A DNA stretch of 64,000 nt, taken from positions 32,421 to 96,420 of the forward strand of contig NZ_SDEB01000016.1 in NCBI RefSeq assembly GCF_004522175.1, read 5' to 3'. Shown piece after piece: positions 25,961 to 34,366 of the stretch; position 1 is the first letter of the stretch; each line of letters opens with the position of its first letter. The translations under genes were made by a program, and so were the position numbers. Source of the stretch: Paracoccus ravus (lineage in GTDB: Bacteria; Pseudomonadota; Alphaproteobacteria; Rhodobacterales; Rhodobacteraceae). The notes beneath the pieces are model-generated. The model searched no databases. It saw only the letters and a list, made by a program, of their open reading frames with translations, and was not told where the DNA came from.

Positions 25961-27679
25961 TCAGCTGCGGATCCCCTTGAAGCGTTCTTGCCATTCGTCG
26001 CGCTGCTCATCGCTGATCTTGGCGAAAAGCACATCGGGCGTGGTGAAGGCGTGACCGGCGGGCAGGGCACCCAGTGCCTCGGCGACATCGCCCGGCCAGT
26101 CGCGGTTGTCTGTGCCCATCGCTGCCAGCATCGCATCCGCTGCGAACGGGATGAAGGGCGCGGACAAAACGGCGTAAAGGCGGATCAGGTTCAGGCCCAG
26201 ACGCACCTGCATCGCGGCGCGGGCGGGGTCGGTCTTGAAGGTCGACCACGGCGCTGCCGATTGCAGATATTCATTGCCGAGAACCCAGATCGCGCGCAGC
26301 TCGCCCGCGGATTTGCGGACCTCCATGCCGTCCATGAAGCCCTCATAGGCGCGGATGCGGGTGGTCAGAGCCTCGATCAAAGCCAGTTCCTCGGGACCGT
26401 ATTCACCGCCTTCGGGGATCACCTCGCCGAATTTCGAGCGGCAGAATTTGGTGATGCGGCTGACGAAGTTGCCCAGCACATCGGCGAGATCCTTGTTCAC
26501 CGATTGCTGGAAATTGTCCCAGGTGAATTCGCTATCGCCAGATTCCGGGGCGTGGCTGAGCAGCCACCAGCGCCAGTAATCGGCGGGCAGGATCGACAGC
26601 GCCTGATCCATGAAGACGCCGCGGCCTTGGCTGGTCGAGAACTGGCCACCATCATAGGTCAGGTAGTTGAAGGACTTGATGTAATCGACCAGCTTCCACG
26701 GCTCGCCCGACCCGATGATCGTCGCCGGGAAGCTCAGCGTGTGGAAAGGCACGTTATCCTTGCCCATGAACTGGGTATAGGTGACGTCCTCGGCTCCTTC
26801 GTCCAGACGCCACCAACGGCGCCACTCGCTGTCGGGCTGGCCCTTGGCATCGGTGCCTTCGGCGGTGCCGGCGATATATTCGATGGGCGCGTCGAACCAG
26901 ACATAGAAGACCTTGCCCTCCATCCCCGGCCAAGGCTGGTCGCCCTTCTGGACCGGGATGCCCCAGTCAAGATCGCGGGTGATGCCACGGTCCTGCAGCC
27001 CGTCACCGTCGTTCAGCCATTTGCGAGCGATCGAGGTGGTGAGGATCGGCCAGTCTTTCTTGCTGTCGATCCAAGCGGAAATCTGGTCCTTCAACGCGCG
27101 CTGGCGCAGATAGAGATGCTTCGTCGAGCGAACCTCGAGATTGGTCGAACCCGAGATCGCGGAACGCGGCTCGATCAGATCGGTCGGGTCGAGCTGCTTG
27201 GTGCAATTCTCGCACTGATCGCCGCGCGCCTTGTCATAGCCGCAATTCGGGCAGGTGCCCTCGATATAGCGGTCAGGCAGGAAGCGGCCGTCGTCGATGG
27301 AATAGACCTGCTTTTCCTCAACCTCGCTGATCCAGCCGTTTTCATCCAGTTTACCGGCAAAATGCTGGGTCAGGCCATGGTTGCGCGGGCTGGACGACCG
27401 CCCGAAATGGTCAAAGGACAGGCCGAAATTGCGGGCGATCTCGGCCTGCACCTCATGCATCTCGGCGCAATAGACGGCGACGGGCTTGCCTGCTTTCTTC
27501 GCGGCAAGCTCGGCGGGGGTGCCGTGCTCATCGGTGGCGCAGATGAACATGACCTCATGGTTCCTCTGGCGCAGGTAGCGTGCGTAAAGATCCGCCGGCA
27601 GCTGCGAGCCGACGAGATTTCCGAGATGCTTGATCCCGTTGATATAGGGGATCGCCGAGGTGATGAGATGCCGGGCCAT
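25961..27679 (-). CDS. metG: Methionyl-tRNA synthetase
   Basis: This class I aminoacyl-tRNA synthetase (572 residues) charges tRNA-Met. The HIGH-equivalent is in [13 protein letters not shown] near the N-terminus. A zinc-knuckle region with C-x2-C pairs (CPNCG, CENC) lies at about 137-155. The KMSKS loop is replaced by [10 protein letters not shown], a variant seen in one group of bacterial MetG. Start [10 protein letters not shown] at 27679 matches family N-termini; the in-frame codons to 27706 are discarded. Confidence 0.96.
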   Translation of the reverse strand: MARHLITSAIPYINGIKHLGNLVGSQLPADLYARYLRQRNHEVMFICATDEHGTPAELAAKKAGKPVAVYCAEMHEVQAEIARNFGLSFDHFGRSSSPRNHGLTQHFAGKLDENGWISEVEEKQVYSIDDGRFLPDRYIEGTCPNCGYDKARGDQCENCTKQLDPTDLIEPRSAISGSTNLEVRSTKHLYLRQRALKDQISAWIDSKKDWPILTTSIARKWLNDGDGLQDRGITRDLDWGIPVQKGDQPWPGMEGKVFYVWFDAPIEYIAGTAEGTDAKGQPDSEWRRWWRLDEGAEDVTYTQFMGKDNVPFHTLSFPATIIGSGEPWKLVDYIKSFNYLTYDGGQFSTSQGRGVFMDQALSILPADYWRWWLLSHAPESGDSEFTWDNFQQSVNKDLADVLGNFVSRITKFCRSKFGEVIPEGGEYGPEELALIEALTTRIRAYEGFMDGMEVRKSAGELRAIWVLGNEYLQSAAPWSTFKTDPARAAMQVRLGLNLIRLYAVLSAPFIPFAADAMLAAMGTDNRDWPGDVAEALGALPAGHAFTTPDVLFAKISDEQRDEWQERFKGIRS

Positions 27680-27885
27680 GGGATGCGTCCTTTTGATCGG
27701 CGTCATCTCTAGCCGCGAAGCGCCAAGATGGAAAGTCCTGCGGACATTGCTGCCGCAGGGCGCGCGGCGGCATGTTGCCCCGGCCCGCGGCAGGTACGTC
27801 AGCGCGGCGCCGCCGACGGGCCGCGCTTAGATTGTTCTTGTTCCGCATCGACCTGCCGAATTAAGCTGATCCCAGTCCCAACCTC

Positions 27886-28521
27886 ATGTTGCGGTTCTCG
27901 ATGCATGCGCCGGAATTCCAGCAAATGCGTAGCACAGGACGGACCGTCCTGCTGATCGCTATGCTATGTCTGTCAGGCAGTGTGGCGAATGCCGAGACGG
28001 ATCAGTCCGGGCAGCGCAATCTGTTCGTTATGACGGGACGGATTCTGGACGAATCCATGGCGGGCAGCCTCAATCTTGCTGGCGCGAATTACGAAGGCAA
28101 TTACGTCACCGGGCTAGGGATGCAATGGCTTGGAAAGTCCGGGCGTTTCCTGACTTTGGGCTATGAGGCGGGGGCCGCGCTCCGTTATGGCGGCGGGCAA
28201 AGCACCGAGCTTTGGGGCGGCCCGGTGGCACGGTTTCGCGCCGTCGATGTGGCGGCCGACTGGAAGTTGACGCCTTCGGTCGTGTTCGGCCTGAGCTTTG
28301 TCGATTCCGTCCAGCCGGGGCGGGAGGCAAATCAGGTCGAGAAATACGACGGCGATGCGACGGTGCTGTTCTACCTGTCGCCCGAGATCGAGTTCTCGTT
28401 GCCGGACAAGGATTGGAGCCTGTTCTGGCGGCTGCATCATCGCTCGGGCGGCCAGCGAACCTTGGGGGACATGAAGGGCGGCACGAATGCCAATCTGCTG
28501 GGGCTCAGAAAAAAGTTCTGA
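27886..28521 (+). CDS. PagL-like acyloxyacyl hydrolase (lipid A 3-O-deacylase family)
   Basis: This predicted outer-membrane beta-barrel protein (211 residues from the first ATG) has a signal sequence at about 17-36 ending ANAE, alternating beta strands through the middle, and a C-terminal Phe (GLRKKF) typical of outer-membrane proteins. The late motif RLHHRSG (His185-x-Ser187) matches the PagL catalytic His-x-Ser pair. The Glu found twelve residues after the serine in P. aeruginosa PagL is Gly here. Starts at 27886, 27901 and 27925 all stay in frame and none has a strong ribosome site. Function is a family-level inference. Confidence 0.7.
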   Translation: MLRFSMHAPEFQQMRSTGRTVLLIAMLCLSGSVANAETDQSGQRNLFVMTGRILDESMAGSLNLAGANYEGNYVTGLGMQWLGKSGRFLTLGYEAGAALRYGGGQSTELWGGPVARFRAVDVAADWKLTPSVVFGLSFVDSVQPGREANQVEKYDGDATVLFYLSPEIEFSLPDKDWSLFWRLHHRSGGQRTLGDMKGGTNANLLGLRKKF

Positions 28522-28559
28522 GCCGCGCCGCGCGATTTCGGCCTTGCGACGCGTTCCGC

Positions 28560-28988
28560 CTATAGGGTCTGCAGCGCGGCAAGGGCGCGCGTCAGGATGT
28601 GCGAGACGCCCGCGCTGAGTGGCCTTGCCCCGGCGAGAATGTCTTCCACCGCGAACCAGCCCGCGTCCAGCGCATCATCGCCCGCCACCGGTTCGCCCGA
28701 GACGTAGTCGCAAAGTACCGCCGCCAGCAGGAAATGATAACGCAACGCGCCATCGGCCCCGCGTTCGATCACATCAATATTGTCGAGATAATTCCGGGGC
28801 CTCGCGACGATGCCGGTTTCTTCGGCCAATTCGCGGGCGGCGGCGTCAAGCGCCGTTTCGCCCGGCTCGACATGGCCTCCGGGAAAACCCCAAAGGCCCG
28901 CATCGGGCGGATTGCGGCGCTGCACGAGCAGAACCCGGTCGCCGTCCAGCGTGACGGCCAAGGCGGCGAGCCGGGGGAAATGTGCCAA
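28560..28988 (-). CDS. Nudix hydrolase
   Basis: This 142-residue pyrophosphohydrolase has a complete Nudix box ([18 protein letters not shown] continuing AEETGI, residues 38-61), which coordinates Mg2+ for cleavage of nucleoside diphosphate-linked compounds. The N-terminus [20 protein letters not shown] is typical of small ADP-ribose or nucleotide-type Nudix enzymes; the substrate is not predictable. It starts three bases after the gcrA stop and is probably co-transcribed with it. Confidence 0.92.
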   Translation of the reverse strand: MAHFPRLAALAVTLDGDRVLLVQRRNPPDAGLWGFPGGHVEPGETALDAAARELAEETGIVARPRNYLDNIDVIERGADGALRYHFLLAAVLCDYVSGEPVAGDDALDAGWFAVEDILAGARPLSAGVSHILTRALAALQTL

Positions 28989-28991
28989 GGC

Positions 28992-29606
28992 TTAGCGACG
29001 ACGGTCGCGGCGCGAGCTCATCGGCTGGAAGGCGACGCCGACATGGGCCTCGCAATAGGGTTTTCCGGCCACTGAAGGCAGGCCGCAGAACCAGAACTTG
29101 TCGGTCGCCGGATCGCCGATCGGCCATTTGCAGGTGCGCTCGGTCAGCTCCATCAGCGTGAGCTTGCGCGCGCGCTTCTCGACTTCGCGCACCGAGGCCA
29201 GCGCCTCGGGGCTGATCTCATTGGCCGAGGGCTGCGGCGGCAGCGGCTGACCCGCCGGCACGATCGGGCGGCGGTTGAAATTCACCGGCGCAGGTGCGAC
29301 AGGCGCAGGCTCCGGCGCTGCTGCTGCGGCAGCAGGCTTTGGCGCAGGCTCGGGCGCAGGCGTGGGTTTGGGTTGCGGGGCAGGGGCAGCAGCGGTGGGC
29401 TGGGGCGCAGGCTTCGCCTCGGGCGCAGCGGGTGCGGCAGGCATTTCGGTTCCGTCCTCGTTTCGGTTCGACAGGCCAAGGCGATGCACCTTGCCGATCA
29501 CGGCGTTTCGGGTCACGCCACCAAGTTCCTTGGCAATCTGGCTGGCCGACTGGCCTTCGGCCCACATGCGTTTCAGCGTTTCTACGCGCTCGTCGGTCCA
29601 GGACAT
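28992..29606 (-). CDS. gcrA: Cell-cycle regulator GcrA
   Basis: GcrA is an alphaproteobacterial transcription factor that contacts sigma-70 RNA polymerase and activates promoters carrying methylated GANTC sites. The 204-residue protein begins with the helix-turn-helix MSWTDERVETLKRMWAEGQ, QIAKELGGVTRNAVIGKVHR. A long Pro/Ala linker follows (about 50-130). The conserved C-terminal sigma-binding region contains TCKWPIGDP and FCGLP, then PYCEAHVGVAF. ATG 29606 is chosen; six earlier in-frame codons lie over a hairpin and ribosome site. Finding it with ccrM in one window gives both partners of the methylation-dependent circuit. Confidence 0.95.
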   Translation of the reverse strand: MSWTDERVETLKRMWAEGQSASQIAKELGGVTRNAVIGKVHRLGLSNRNEDGTEMPAAPAAPEAKPAPQPTAAAPAPQPKPTPAPEPAPKPAAAAAAPEPAPVAPAPVNFNRRPIVPAGQPLPPQPSANEISPEALASVREVEKRARKLTLMELTERTCKWPIGDPATDKFWFCGLPSVAGKPYCEAHVGVAFQPMSSRRDRRR

Positions 29607-29619
29607 GGCTTGCCTTTCC

Positions 29620-29639
29620 TGCACCGCTCATCCGGTGCA
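29620..29639 (-). promoter_or_regulatory. Hairpin in the gcrA 5' leader
   Basis: TGCACCG (29620-29626) and CGGTGCA (29633-29639) form a perfect 7-bp inverted repeat with a 6-base loop. On the gcrA strand it ends directly before AGGAAAGG, the likely ribosome-binding site, about 13 bases from the ATG. It could stabilise the message, modulate ribosome access, or be a protein-binding site. Confidence 0.45.
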
Positions 29640-29733
29640 CTGTCGTACTGGTGGCTTCAATTCCGCGGAACCCGGTCTTACACCGGGGATAGCCAGATTT
29701 ACCCGCCCCATGCCGCGAATTCAAGGAGCGCAG

Positions 29734-30555
29734 ATGAGCCAGTTCCAGCCCGATACCGGATTTCGACAGATGGGCGTGCGCCGTTTCGGCCGCGTGAACT
29801 GGCTGGGCCTCTATACACTGGCCCGGCGCGAGATCATGCGCTTCATGAATGTCTGGCAGCAGACTGTCTTTGCGCCCCTGATGACGGCCGGGCTTTTCGT
29901 GATGGTTTTCGCGCTGGCTCTGGGGCGTGATCGGGGAGAGGTCATGGGCCTGCCCTATCTGGCCTTTCTGGGGCCGGGCATCCTGATGATGACGGTCATC
30001 CAGAATGCTTTCGCGAATACCTCGTCGAGCATCATCTCATCGAAAATGCAGGGAAATATCGTCGATACCTTGATGCCGCCCCTGTCGGCGGGCGAAATCC
30101 TGACCGGCTATCTGATCGGCGCGCTGGTCCGCGCGCTGATCGTCGCTGCGGTGATCGCCACGGGCATGGCGCTGCTGATCGGGCAGGGCGTCGCCCATCC
30201 GCTGATCGCGCTGAGTTTCATCACGCTGGGCGCGCTGGTGATGGGGGGCTTGGGGATGCTGGGCGCGATCTTCGCGCAGAAATTCGACCAGATGGCCGCG
30301 ATCACGAACTTCATCGTCACGCCGCTTTCCTTCCTGTCGGGCACATTCTACTCGGTCGAGGCGCTGCCGCAGCCCTTTGCGACCCTCGCGCATTGGAACC
30401 CGATCTTCTACCTGATCGACGGCGCGCGCTTTGGAATCGTTGGGGTTTCCGATGCGCCTGTCGGACGGGGGCTGGTGGTTTCGCTGGTGACGGCGGCGGC
30501 GGTGCTCTATGCGGTTTGGCGGCTCCTTCGCTCGGGCTACCGGATGAAGCCGTGA
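29734..30555 (+). CDS. ABC-2 type transporter permease, orphan
   Basis: This 273-residue membrane protein of the ABC-2 permease family (YadH-like) has six predicted helices and the family's late TPLSFLSGTFYSVEALPQPF and HWNPIFYLIDGARFGIVG segments. ATG 29734 is five bases after AGGAG. The ATP-binding partner normally encoded upstream is missing; its neighbours are gcrA (divergent) and argD. It resembles the complete permease at 58249-59010, so it may borrow that system's ATPase or one elsewhere. Exported substrate unknown. Confidence 0.88.
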   Translation: MSQFQPDTGFRQMGVRRFGRVNWLGLYTLARREIMRFMNVWQQTVFAPLMTAGLFVMVFALALGRDRGEVMGLPYLAFLGPGILMMTVIQNAFANTSSSIISSKMQGNIVDTLMPPLSAGEILTGYLIGALVRALIVAAVIATGMALLIGQGVAHPLIALSFITLGALVMGGLGMLGAIFAQKFDQMAAITNFIVTPLSFLSGTFYSVEALPQPFATLAHWNPIFYLIDGARFGIVGVSDAPVGRGLVVSLVTAAAVLYAVWRLLRSGYRMKP

Positions 30556-30632
30556 ATCCCGTTGCGTGACGCAGCGTTCCGCGATATGCGACCCGCATGA
30601 TCATTCGGACCGCATATTCCGCTCGTCCCCGA

Positions 30633-30648
30633 CGTTGATTCGTCAACG
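30633..30648. promoter_or_regulatory. Short perfect inverted repeat upstream of argD
   Basis: CGTTGA-TTCG-TCAACG is a 6-bp stem with a TTCG loop, about 70 bases before the argD start. It may be an operator or a 5' leader hairpin with a stable tetraloop. It also contains a GANTC site (GATTC at 30637-30641). No regulator can be assigned. Confidence 0.35.
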
Positions 30649-30720
30649 ACCGATCCTGCCTGCCTTTCCGTCATTACCGGGACCGCTCGACGCGGCCCAT
30701 GTCTGCAAAGGGACCCATCC

Positions 30721-31890
30721 ATGATTCCGCATGTCCTGCCGACCTACAACCGTGCCGATCTCGCCTTTGAACGTGGCGAGGGCAGCTGGGCCATTGCCAC
30801 GGATGGGACGCGATATCTCGATCTTGGCGCGGGGATCGCGGTGAATGCGCTGGGTCATGCGAATCCGGAACTGGTCAAGACCCTGACCGAGCAGGCCGGG
30901 CGGATCTGGCATGTCTCGAACCTCTATCACATCCCCGAGCAGGAGCGTCTGGCCGACCTGCTGGTCGAGCACACCTTCGCCGACACCGTCTTCCTGACCA
31001 ATTCCGGCACCGAGGCCGCCGAACTCGCGATCAAGATGGTCCGCAAATACTGGTCCGATCTGGGCGAGGACCGGTTCGAGATCCTGACCTTCGAGGGGGC
31101 CTTCCATGGTCGCTCCACTGGGGCCATCGCGGCGGCGGGGTCCGAGAAAATGGTCAAGGGCTTCGGGCCGCTGATGCCGGGTTTCCGGCAATTGCCCTGG
31201 GGCGACATGGAGGCGCTCAAGGCCGCGATGTCGGATCGGACCGCGGCCGTCATGGTCGAGCCGCTGCAGGGCGAGGGCGGCATTCGCCCGCTTTCCGACG
31301 AGGATCTGCGCCTGATCCGCGCGCTTTGCAACGAGACCGGCGCGCTTCTGGTCCTCGATGAGGTGCAATGCGGCATGGGGCGCACGGGCAAGCTTTTCGC
31401 GCATGAATATGCCGGGATCGCGCCCGATGTGATGATGGTCGCCAAGGGCATCGGCGGCGGCTTCCCGCTGGGCGCGGTGCTGGCCACCGAAGCGGCGGCG
31501 GCGGGCATGGTCGCGGGCACGCATGGCTCGACCTATGGCGGAAATCCTTTGGCCTGCGCGGTGGGCGCGAAAGTCATGGAGATTATCGCCGCGCCGGAAT
31601 TTCTGGCCGAGGTGAACCGCAAGGCGGGCCTTTTCCGTCAGAAGCTCGAGGCGCTTGTCGCGGCCCATCCCGATATCTTCGACTCGGTTCGCGGGCAGGG
31701 GCTGATGCTGGGGCTGAAATGCAAGGCCGCGCCGGGCGATCTGGTCAAGGCGGGCTATGCCGAGCAGATCCTGACCGTGCCCGCCGCCGACAATACCCTG
31801 CGGTTGCTGCCGCCGCTGAATATCAGCGACGAGGATATTGGCGAAGCGGTGGCGCGGCTTGATCGGGCGGCGGCACGGCTGGCGGCCTGA
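30721..31890 (+). CDS. argD: Acetylornithine aminotransferase
   Basis: This PLP-dependent class III aminotransferase converts N-acetylglutamate semialdehyde to N-acetylornithine in arginine synthesis. The 389-residue protein shows [43 protein letters not shown] and the PLP lysine Lys242 in [13 protein letters not shown]. Length and order are typical. It is followed by the Arg-rich leader peptide and argF, so argD transcription probably reads into the attenuator-like region. The family also acts on related omega-amino groups (for example succinyldiaminopimelate). Confidence 0.94.
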   Translation: MIPHVLPTYNRADLAFERGEGSWAIATDGTRYLDLGAGIAVNALGHANPELVKTLTEQAGRIWHVSNLYHIPEQERLADLLVEHTFADTVFLTNSGTEAAELAIKMVRKYWSDLGEDRFEILTFEGAFHGRSTGAIAAAGSEKMVKGFGPLMPGFRQLPWGDMEALKAAMSDRTAAVMVEPLQGEGGIRPLSDEDLRLIRALCNETGALLVLDEVQCGMGRTGKLFAHEYAGIAPDVMMVAKGIGGGFPLGAVLATEAAAAGMVAGTHGSTYGGNPLACAVGAKVMEIIAAPEFLAEVNRKAGLFRQKLEALVAAHPDIFDSVRGQGLMLGLKCKAAPGDLVKAGYAEQILTVPAADNTLRLLPPLNISDEDIGEAVARLDRAAARLAA

Positions 31891-31914
31891 ACTCGGAAAA
31901 TGGAGGAAAAGGGC

Positions 31915-31995
31915 ATGAGACGCCATTTCGCGCATCGCCGACGACGTTGCCGGGCCGTCGAAACGCGCGAAATGGGCTTCTCCCTTGACCTCTAG
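31915..31995 (+). CDS. Arginine-rich leader peptide upstream of argF (candidate attenuator peptide)
   Basis: This is a 26-codon reading frame. GGAGG at 31902-31906 is eight bases before ATG 31915; the stop TAG is at 31993-31995. Eight of 26 residues are arginine: residues 2, 3, 8, 9, 10, 11, 13 and 18, with CGC-CGA-CGA-CGT as four consecutive Arg codons (31936-31947). The frame overlaps one arm of each competing hairpin and ends exactly one base before the arm CCGGCAA. The combination of a strong ribosome site, the end-product amino acid and alternative folds is the hallmark of a leader peptide. It has not been seen in a protein database by me and translation is unproven. Confidence 0.68.
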   Translation: MRRHFAHRRRRCRAVETREMGFSLDL

Positions 31996-32019
31996 CCGGC
32001 AAAGCGGCTTCCTTGCCGG
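31923..32019 (+). promoter_or_regulatory. Mutually exclusive RNA hairpins in the argF leader
   Basis: Perfect arms are CCATTTCGCGC (31923-31933) with GCGCGAAATGG (31965-31975), 11 bp. CCGGCAA (31996-32002) can pair either with TTGCCGG at 31947-31953 or with the identical TTGCCGG at 32013-32019. The first TTGCCGG lies directly after the four Arg codons. A ribosome stalled there would cover it, favouring the later hairpin, and would also open the 11-bp stem. No U-run follows the last hairpin, so the effect would be on translation, Rho access or RNA stability rather than intrinsic termination. Confidence 0.6.
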
Positions 32020-32042
32020 ATCAATCCGAAAGACGACAGAAA

Positions 32043-32969
32043 ATGAAAAGTTTCCTCGACATCCATACCACCGACAAGGCCGAGCTGCGCGGCATGATCG
32101 ACTCGGCGCGGCGGATGAAGGATGCGCGTAACGGCCAGCCCAAGGGCACGCCCGACGCCGATCAGCCGCTCAAAAACCGGATGGTGGCGCTGATCTTTGA
32201 AAAGCCCTCGACCCGGACGCGCGTCAGCTTCGACCTTGGGGTGCGGCAGATGGGCGGGCAGACCATGGTCCTCTCGGGCAAGGAGATGCAGCTCGGGCAT
32301 GGCGAGACCATTGCGGATACGGCGCGGGTGCTGTCGCGCTATGTCGATCTGATCATGATCCGCACCTTCGAAGAGGCGACGTTGCTGGAAATGGCGGAAT
32401 ATGCCAGCGTTCCGGTGATCAACGGCCTGACGAACCGTACCCATCCCTGTCAGATCATGGCCGACGTGATGACCTTCGAGGAGCATCGCGGGAATATAGC
32501 AGGGCGCAAGGTCGTCTGGTCGGGTGATGGGAATAATGTCTGTGCCTCGATGATCCATGCGGCCGGGCAGTTCGGATATGACTTTACCTTTACCGGCCCG
32601 CAGACCCTCGATCCCGAGGCCGAGGCCCTGGAATTCGCACGCGCCCAAGGCGTCCAGGCCCTGATCGAACGCGACCCCGCGAAGGCGGTCGAGGGGGCGG
32701 ATCTGGTCGTGACCGATACCTGGGTGTCGATGCATGATCCGCAATCGGCGCGGGAACGTCGCCACAACCAGTTGCGCGGCTATCAGGTCAATGAGGCCCT
32801 GATGGCGCAGGCCAAGGCCGATGCGCTTTTCATGCATTGCCTGCCGGCCCATCGCGATGACGAAGTGACCAGCGCCGTCATGGATGGTCCCAACTCGGTC
32901 ATTTTCGACGAGGCCGAGAACCGGCTTCACGCGCAAAAGGCGATCATGCGCTGGTGTCTCGACGTCTGA
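32043..32969 (+). CDS. argF: Ornithine carbamoyltransferase
   Basis: ArgF makes citrulline from ornithine and carbamoyl phosphate. The 308-residue protein has the carbamoyl phosphate loop [13 protein letters not shown] (STRTR at 56-60), the HPCQIMAD motif, and the ornithine-binding [13 protein letters not shown]. Start ATG 32043 gives the standard length; it lies 23 bases after the last leader hairpin and has no strong ribosome site of its own, unlike the leader peptide. Expression may therefore depend on the upstream region. A hairpin terminator follows. Confidence 0.96.
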   Translation: MKSFLDIHTTDKAELRGMIDSARRMKDARNGQPKGTPDADQPLKNRMVALIFEKPSTRTRVSFDLGVRQMGGQTMVLSGKEMQLGHGETIADTARVLSRYVDLIMIRTFEEATLLEMAEYASVPVINGLTNRTHPCQIMADVMTFEEHRGNIAGRKVVWSGDGNNVCASMIHAAGQFGYDFTFTGPQTLDPEAEALEFARAQGVQALIERDPAKAVEGADLVVTDTWVSMHDPQSARERRHNQLRGYQVNEALMAQAKADALFMHCLPAHRDDEVTSAVMDGPNSVIFDEAENRLHAQKAIMRWCLDV

Positions 32970-32996
32970 TCGCGACTGCCCGTGCCTTTTGCAGTT

Positions 32997-33023
32997 GATC
33001 GCGCCCCCGAAAAAGGCGCGATC
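32997..33023. terminator. Terminator hairpin between argF and convergent secretion genes
   Basis: GATCGCGCC (32997-33005) and GGCGCGATC (33015-33023) form a 9-bp stem with a 9-base loop between the ends of two convergent genes. T-runs are weak on both sides, so termination in either direction is likely but not certain. Confidence 0.6.
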
Positions 33024-33025
33024 TT

Positions 33026-34366
33026 CTAGACCTCGCGGAAGGCGCGGGTGAAGTAATCCGTCAGCGGCTTGAGCAGATAGGCCAGTGGGCTGCGCCTGCC
33101 CGTCTGGACATAGACTTCGACCGGCATCCCCGGGATGAGATCCAGCCCGCCCAGCTTTGCGATCTGTTCGGGGGAAATCGTCACCTCGGCGCGGTAGTAG
33201 GGCAGGTGCGTCGTCTGATCGATCAGAGTGTCGGGCGAGACCCTGCTGAGGATGCCGTCGATCTCGGGCGTGGTGCGCGATGAAAAGGACGAGAACCGCA
33301 GCACCACGTCTTGGCCGGGATGCACCTCGTCGATATTGATCGTGGCGACGCGCGCCGCCACGACAAGCGGGCGGTCCTGCGGGATGATGTAAAGGATCGG
33401 GTCGGCCGCCCGGATCACCGAGCGTGGCGTCGTCACCTGCAATTCCTGGATCACCCCGGCCACCGGCGCGCGGATCTCAAGGCGCGAAATCTGTTCGTGG
33501 AGCGAGCGCCGTCTTTCCGCCAATTCCAGTTCGCGATAGCCCAGATCGCGTAATTCGGTCTCTGCCTGTTCGCGATAAGTGGCGGATCTCTCGAGCCGCG
33601 AGAGGTCGATTTCGGCGACTTGGGTCTCGGCCTGGGCGCGGCTCGCGGTCGTTTCCCCCAAGAGTCCGTCAAGGCGTGCGGCCTCGCGTTCCAGGGCCAG
33701 AACCCGAGGAGCCTGGGCCAGCCCCTTGTCGAGCAGCGAGCGTTGGTCCTTCAATTCCTGTGATATGAAATCCCGCTGCTGATGCAGCGCGGCATTCTGC
33801 GCCTCGATGCCGGTGATCTGGGACCGGACCTGCTCGGACTGTTTGGCCAATTGGCCGAGCGACTGGGCCAAGGTATCAAGCCGGGCGTGAAACAACCGCG
33901 ATTGACCCTGCATGAGTTCGGCAAGTTCGGGGCGGCTCTGCGCGGCCTCGGTCAGCGGATCGGGGAAGCTGATCTCGCGATTATCAGCGCGCTCGGCCTC
34001 GAGCCGGCCGCGTCGGGCGAGAATCTCGTAATATTGCCCCTCGACGATGGCCAGTTCCGTGCCAAGCAGGGCTCCGTCGAGCTGGATCAGGATCTGGCCG
34101 GCATCGACGGCCTGCCCATCGGTCACGAGAATGCGCGCGACCACTCCGCCATCGGGATGCTGGACGATCTGGCGGCGCTGCTCGACCTCGATCTGGCCCT
34201 GCGCGACGACCGCACCGGCGATCCGCGCGGCGAATCCCCAGCCTCCGAAACCGCCGACGAGAAGCAGCAGCGCGAATGCACCGAGCAGGATCGGTCCCCG
34301 CGCCGACCGCCCGGAGCGCGGCGCTGCCGCTGGGCTTTCCTGGACAGGTTGACTCTGCGCGTTCAT
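33026..34366 (-). CDS. Type I secretion periplasmic adaptor (HlyD/PrtE family)
   Basis: This membrane-fusion protein (446 residues) bridges an inner-membrane ABC exporter to an outer-membrane channel. It shows a short cytoplasmic N-terminus, one membrane helix (PILLGAFALLLLVGGFGGWGF, about 25-45), the first half of the lipoyl domain (GQIEVEQRRQIVQHPDGGVV), a long alpha-helical hairpin (about 100-290, coiled-coil heptads), the second lipoyl half (LEIRAPVAGVIQELQV) and a C-terminal IPGMPVEVYVQTGRRSPLAYLLKP. ATG 34366 overlaps the ATPase stop by four bases. No TolC gene or secreted RTX-type substrate is near. Confidence 0.93.
   Translation of the reverse strand: MNAQSQPVQESPAAAPRSGRSARGPILLGAFALLLLVGGFGGWGFAARIAGAVVAQGQIEVEQRRQIVQHPDGGVVARILVTDGQAVDAGQILIQLDGALLGTELAIVEGQYYEILARRGRLEAERADNREISFPDPLTEAAQSRPELAELMQGQSRLFHARLDTLAQSLGQLAKQSEQVRSQITGIEAQNAALHQQRDFISQELKDQRSLLDKGLAQAPRVLALEREAARLDGLLGETTASRAQAETQVAEIDLSRLERSATYREQAETELRDLGYRELELAERRRSLHEQISRLEIRAPVAGVIQELQVTTPRSVIRAADPILYIIPQDRPLVVAARVATINIDEVHPGQDVVLRFSSFSSRTTPEIDGILSRVSPDTLIDQTTHLPYYRAEVTISPEQIAKLGGLDLIPGMPVEVYVQTGRRSPLAYLLKPLTDYFTRAFREV

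Noticed and set aside
31996..32025. The last argF leader hairpin as an intrinsic terminator
   Set aside because: The stem is good but is followed by ATCAATCCG, not a T-run, so simple intrinsic termination is not supported.
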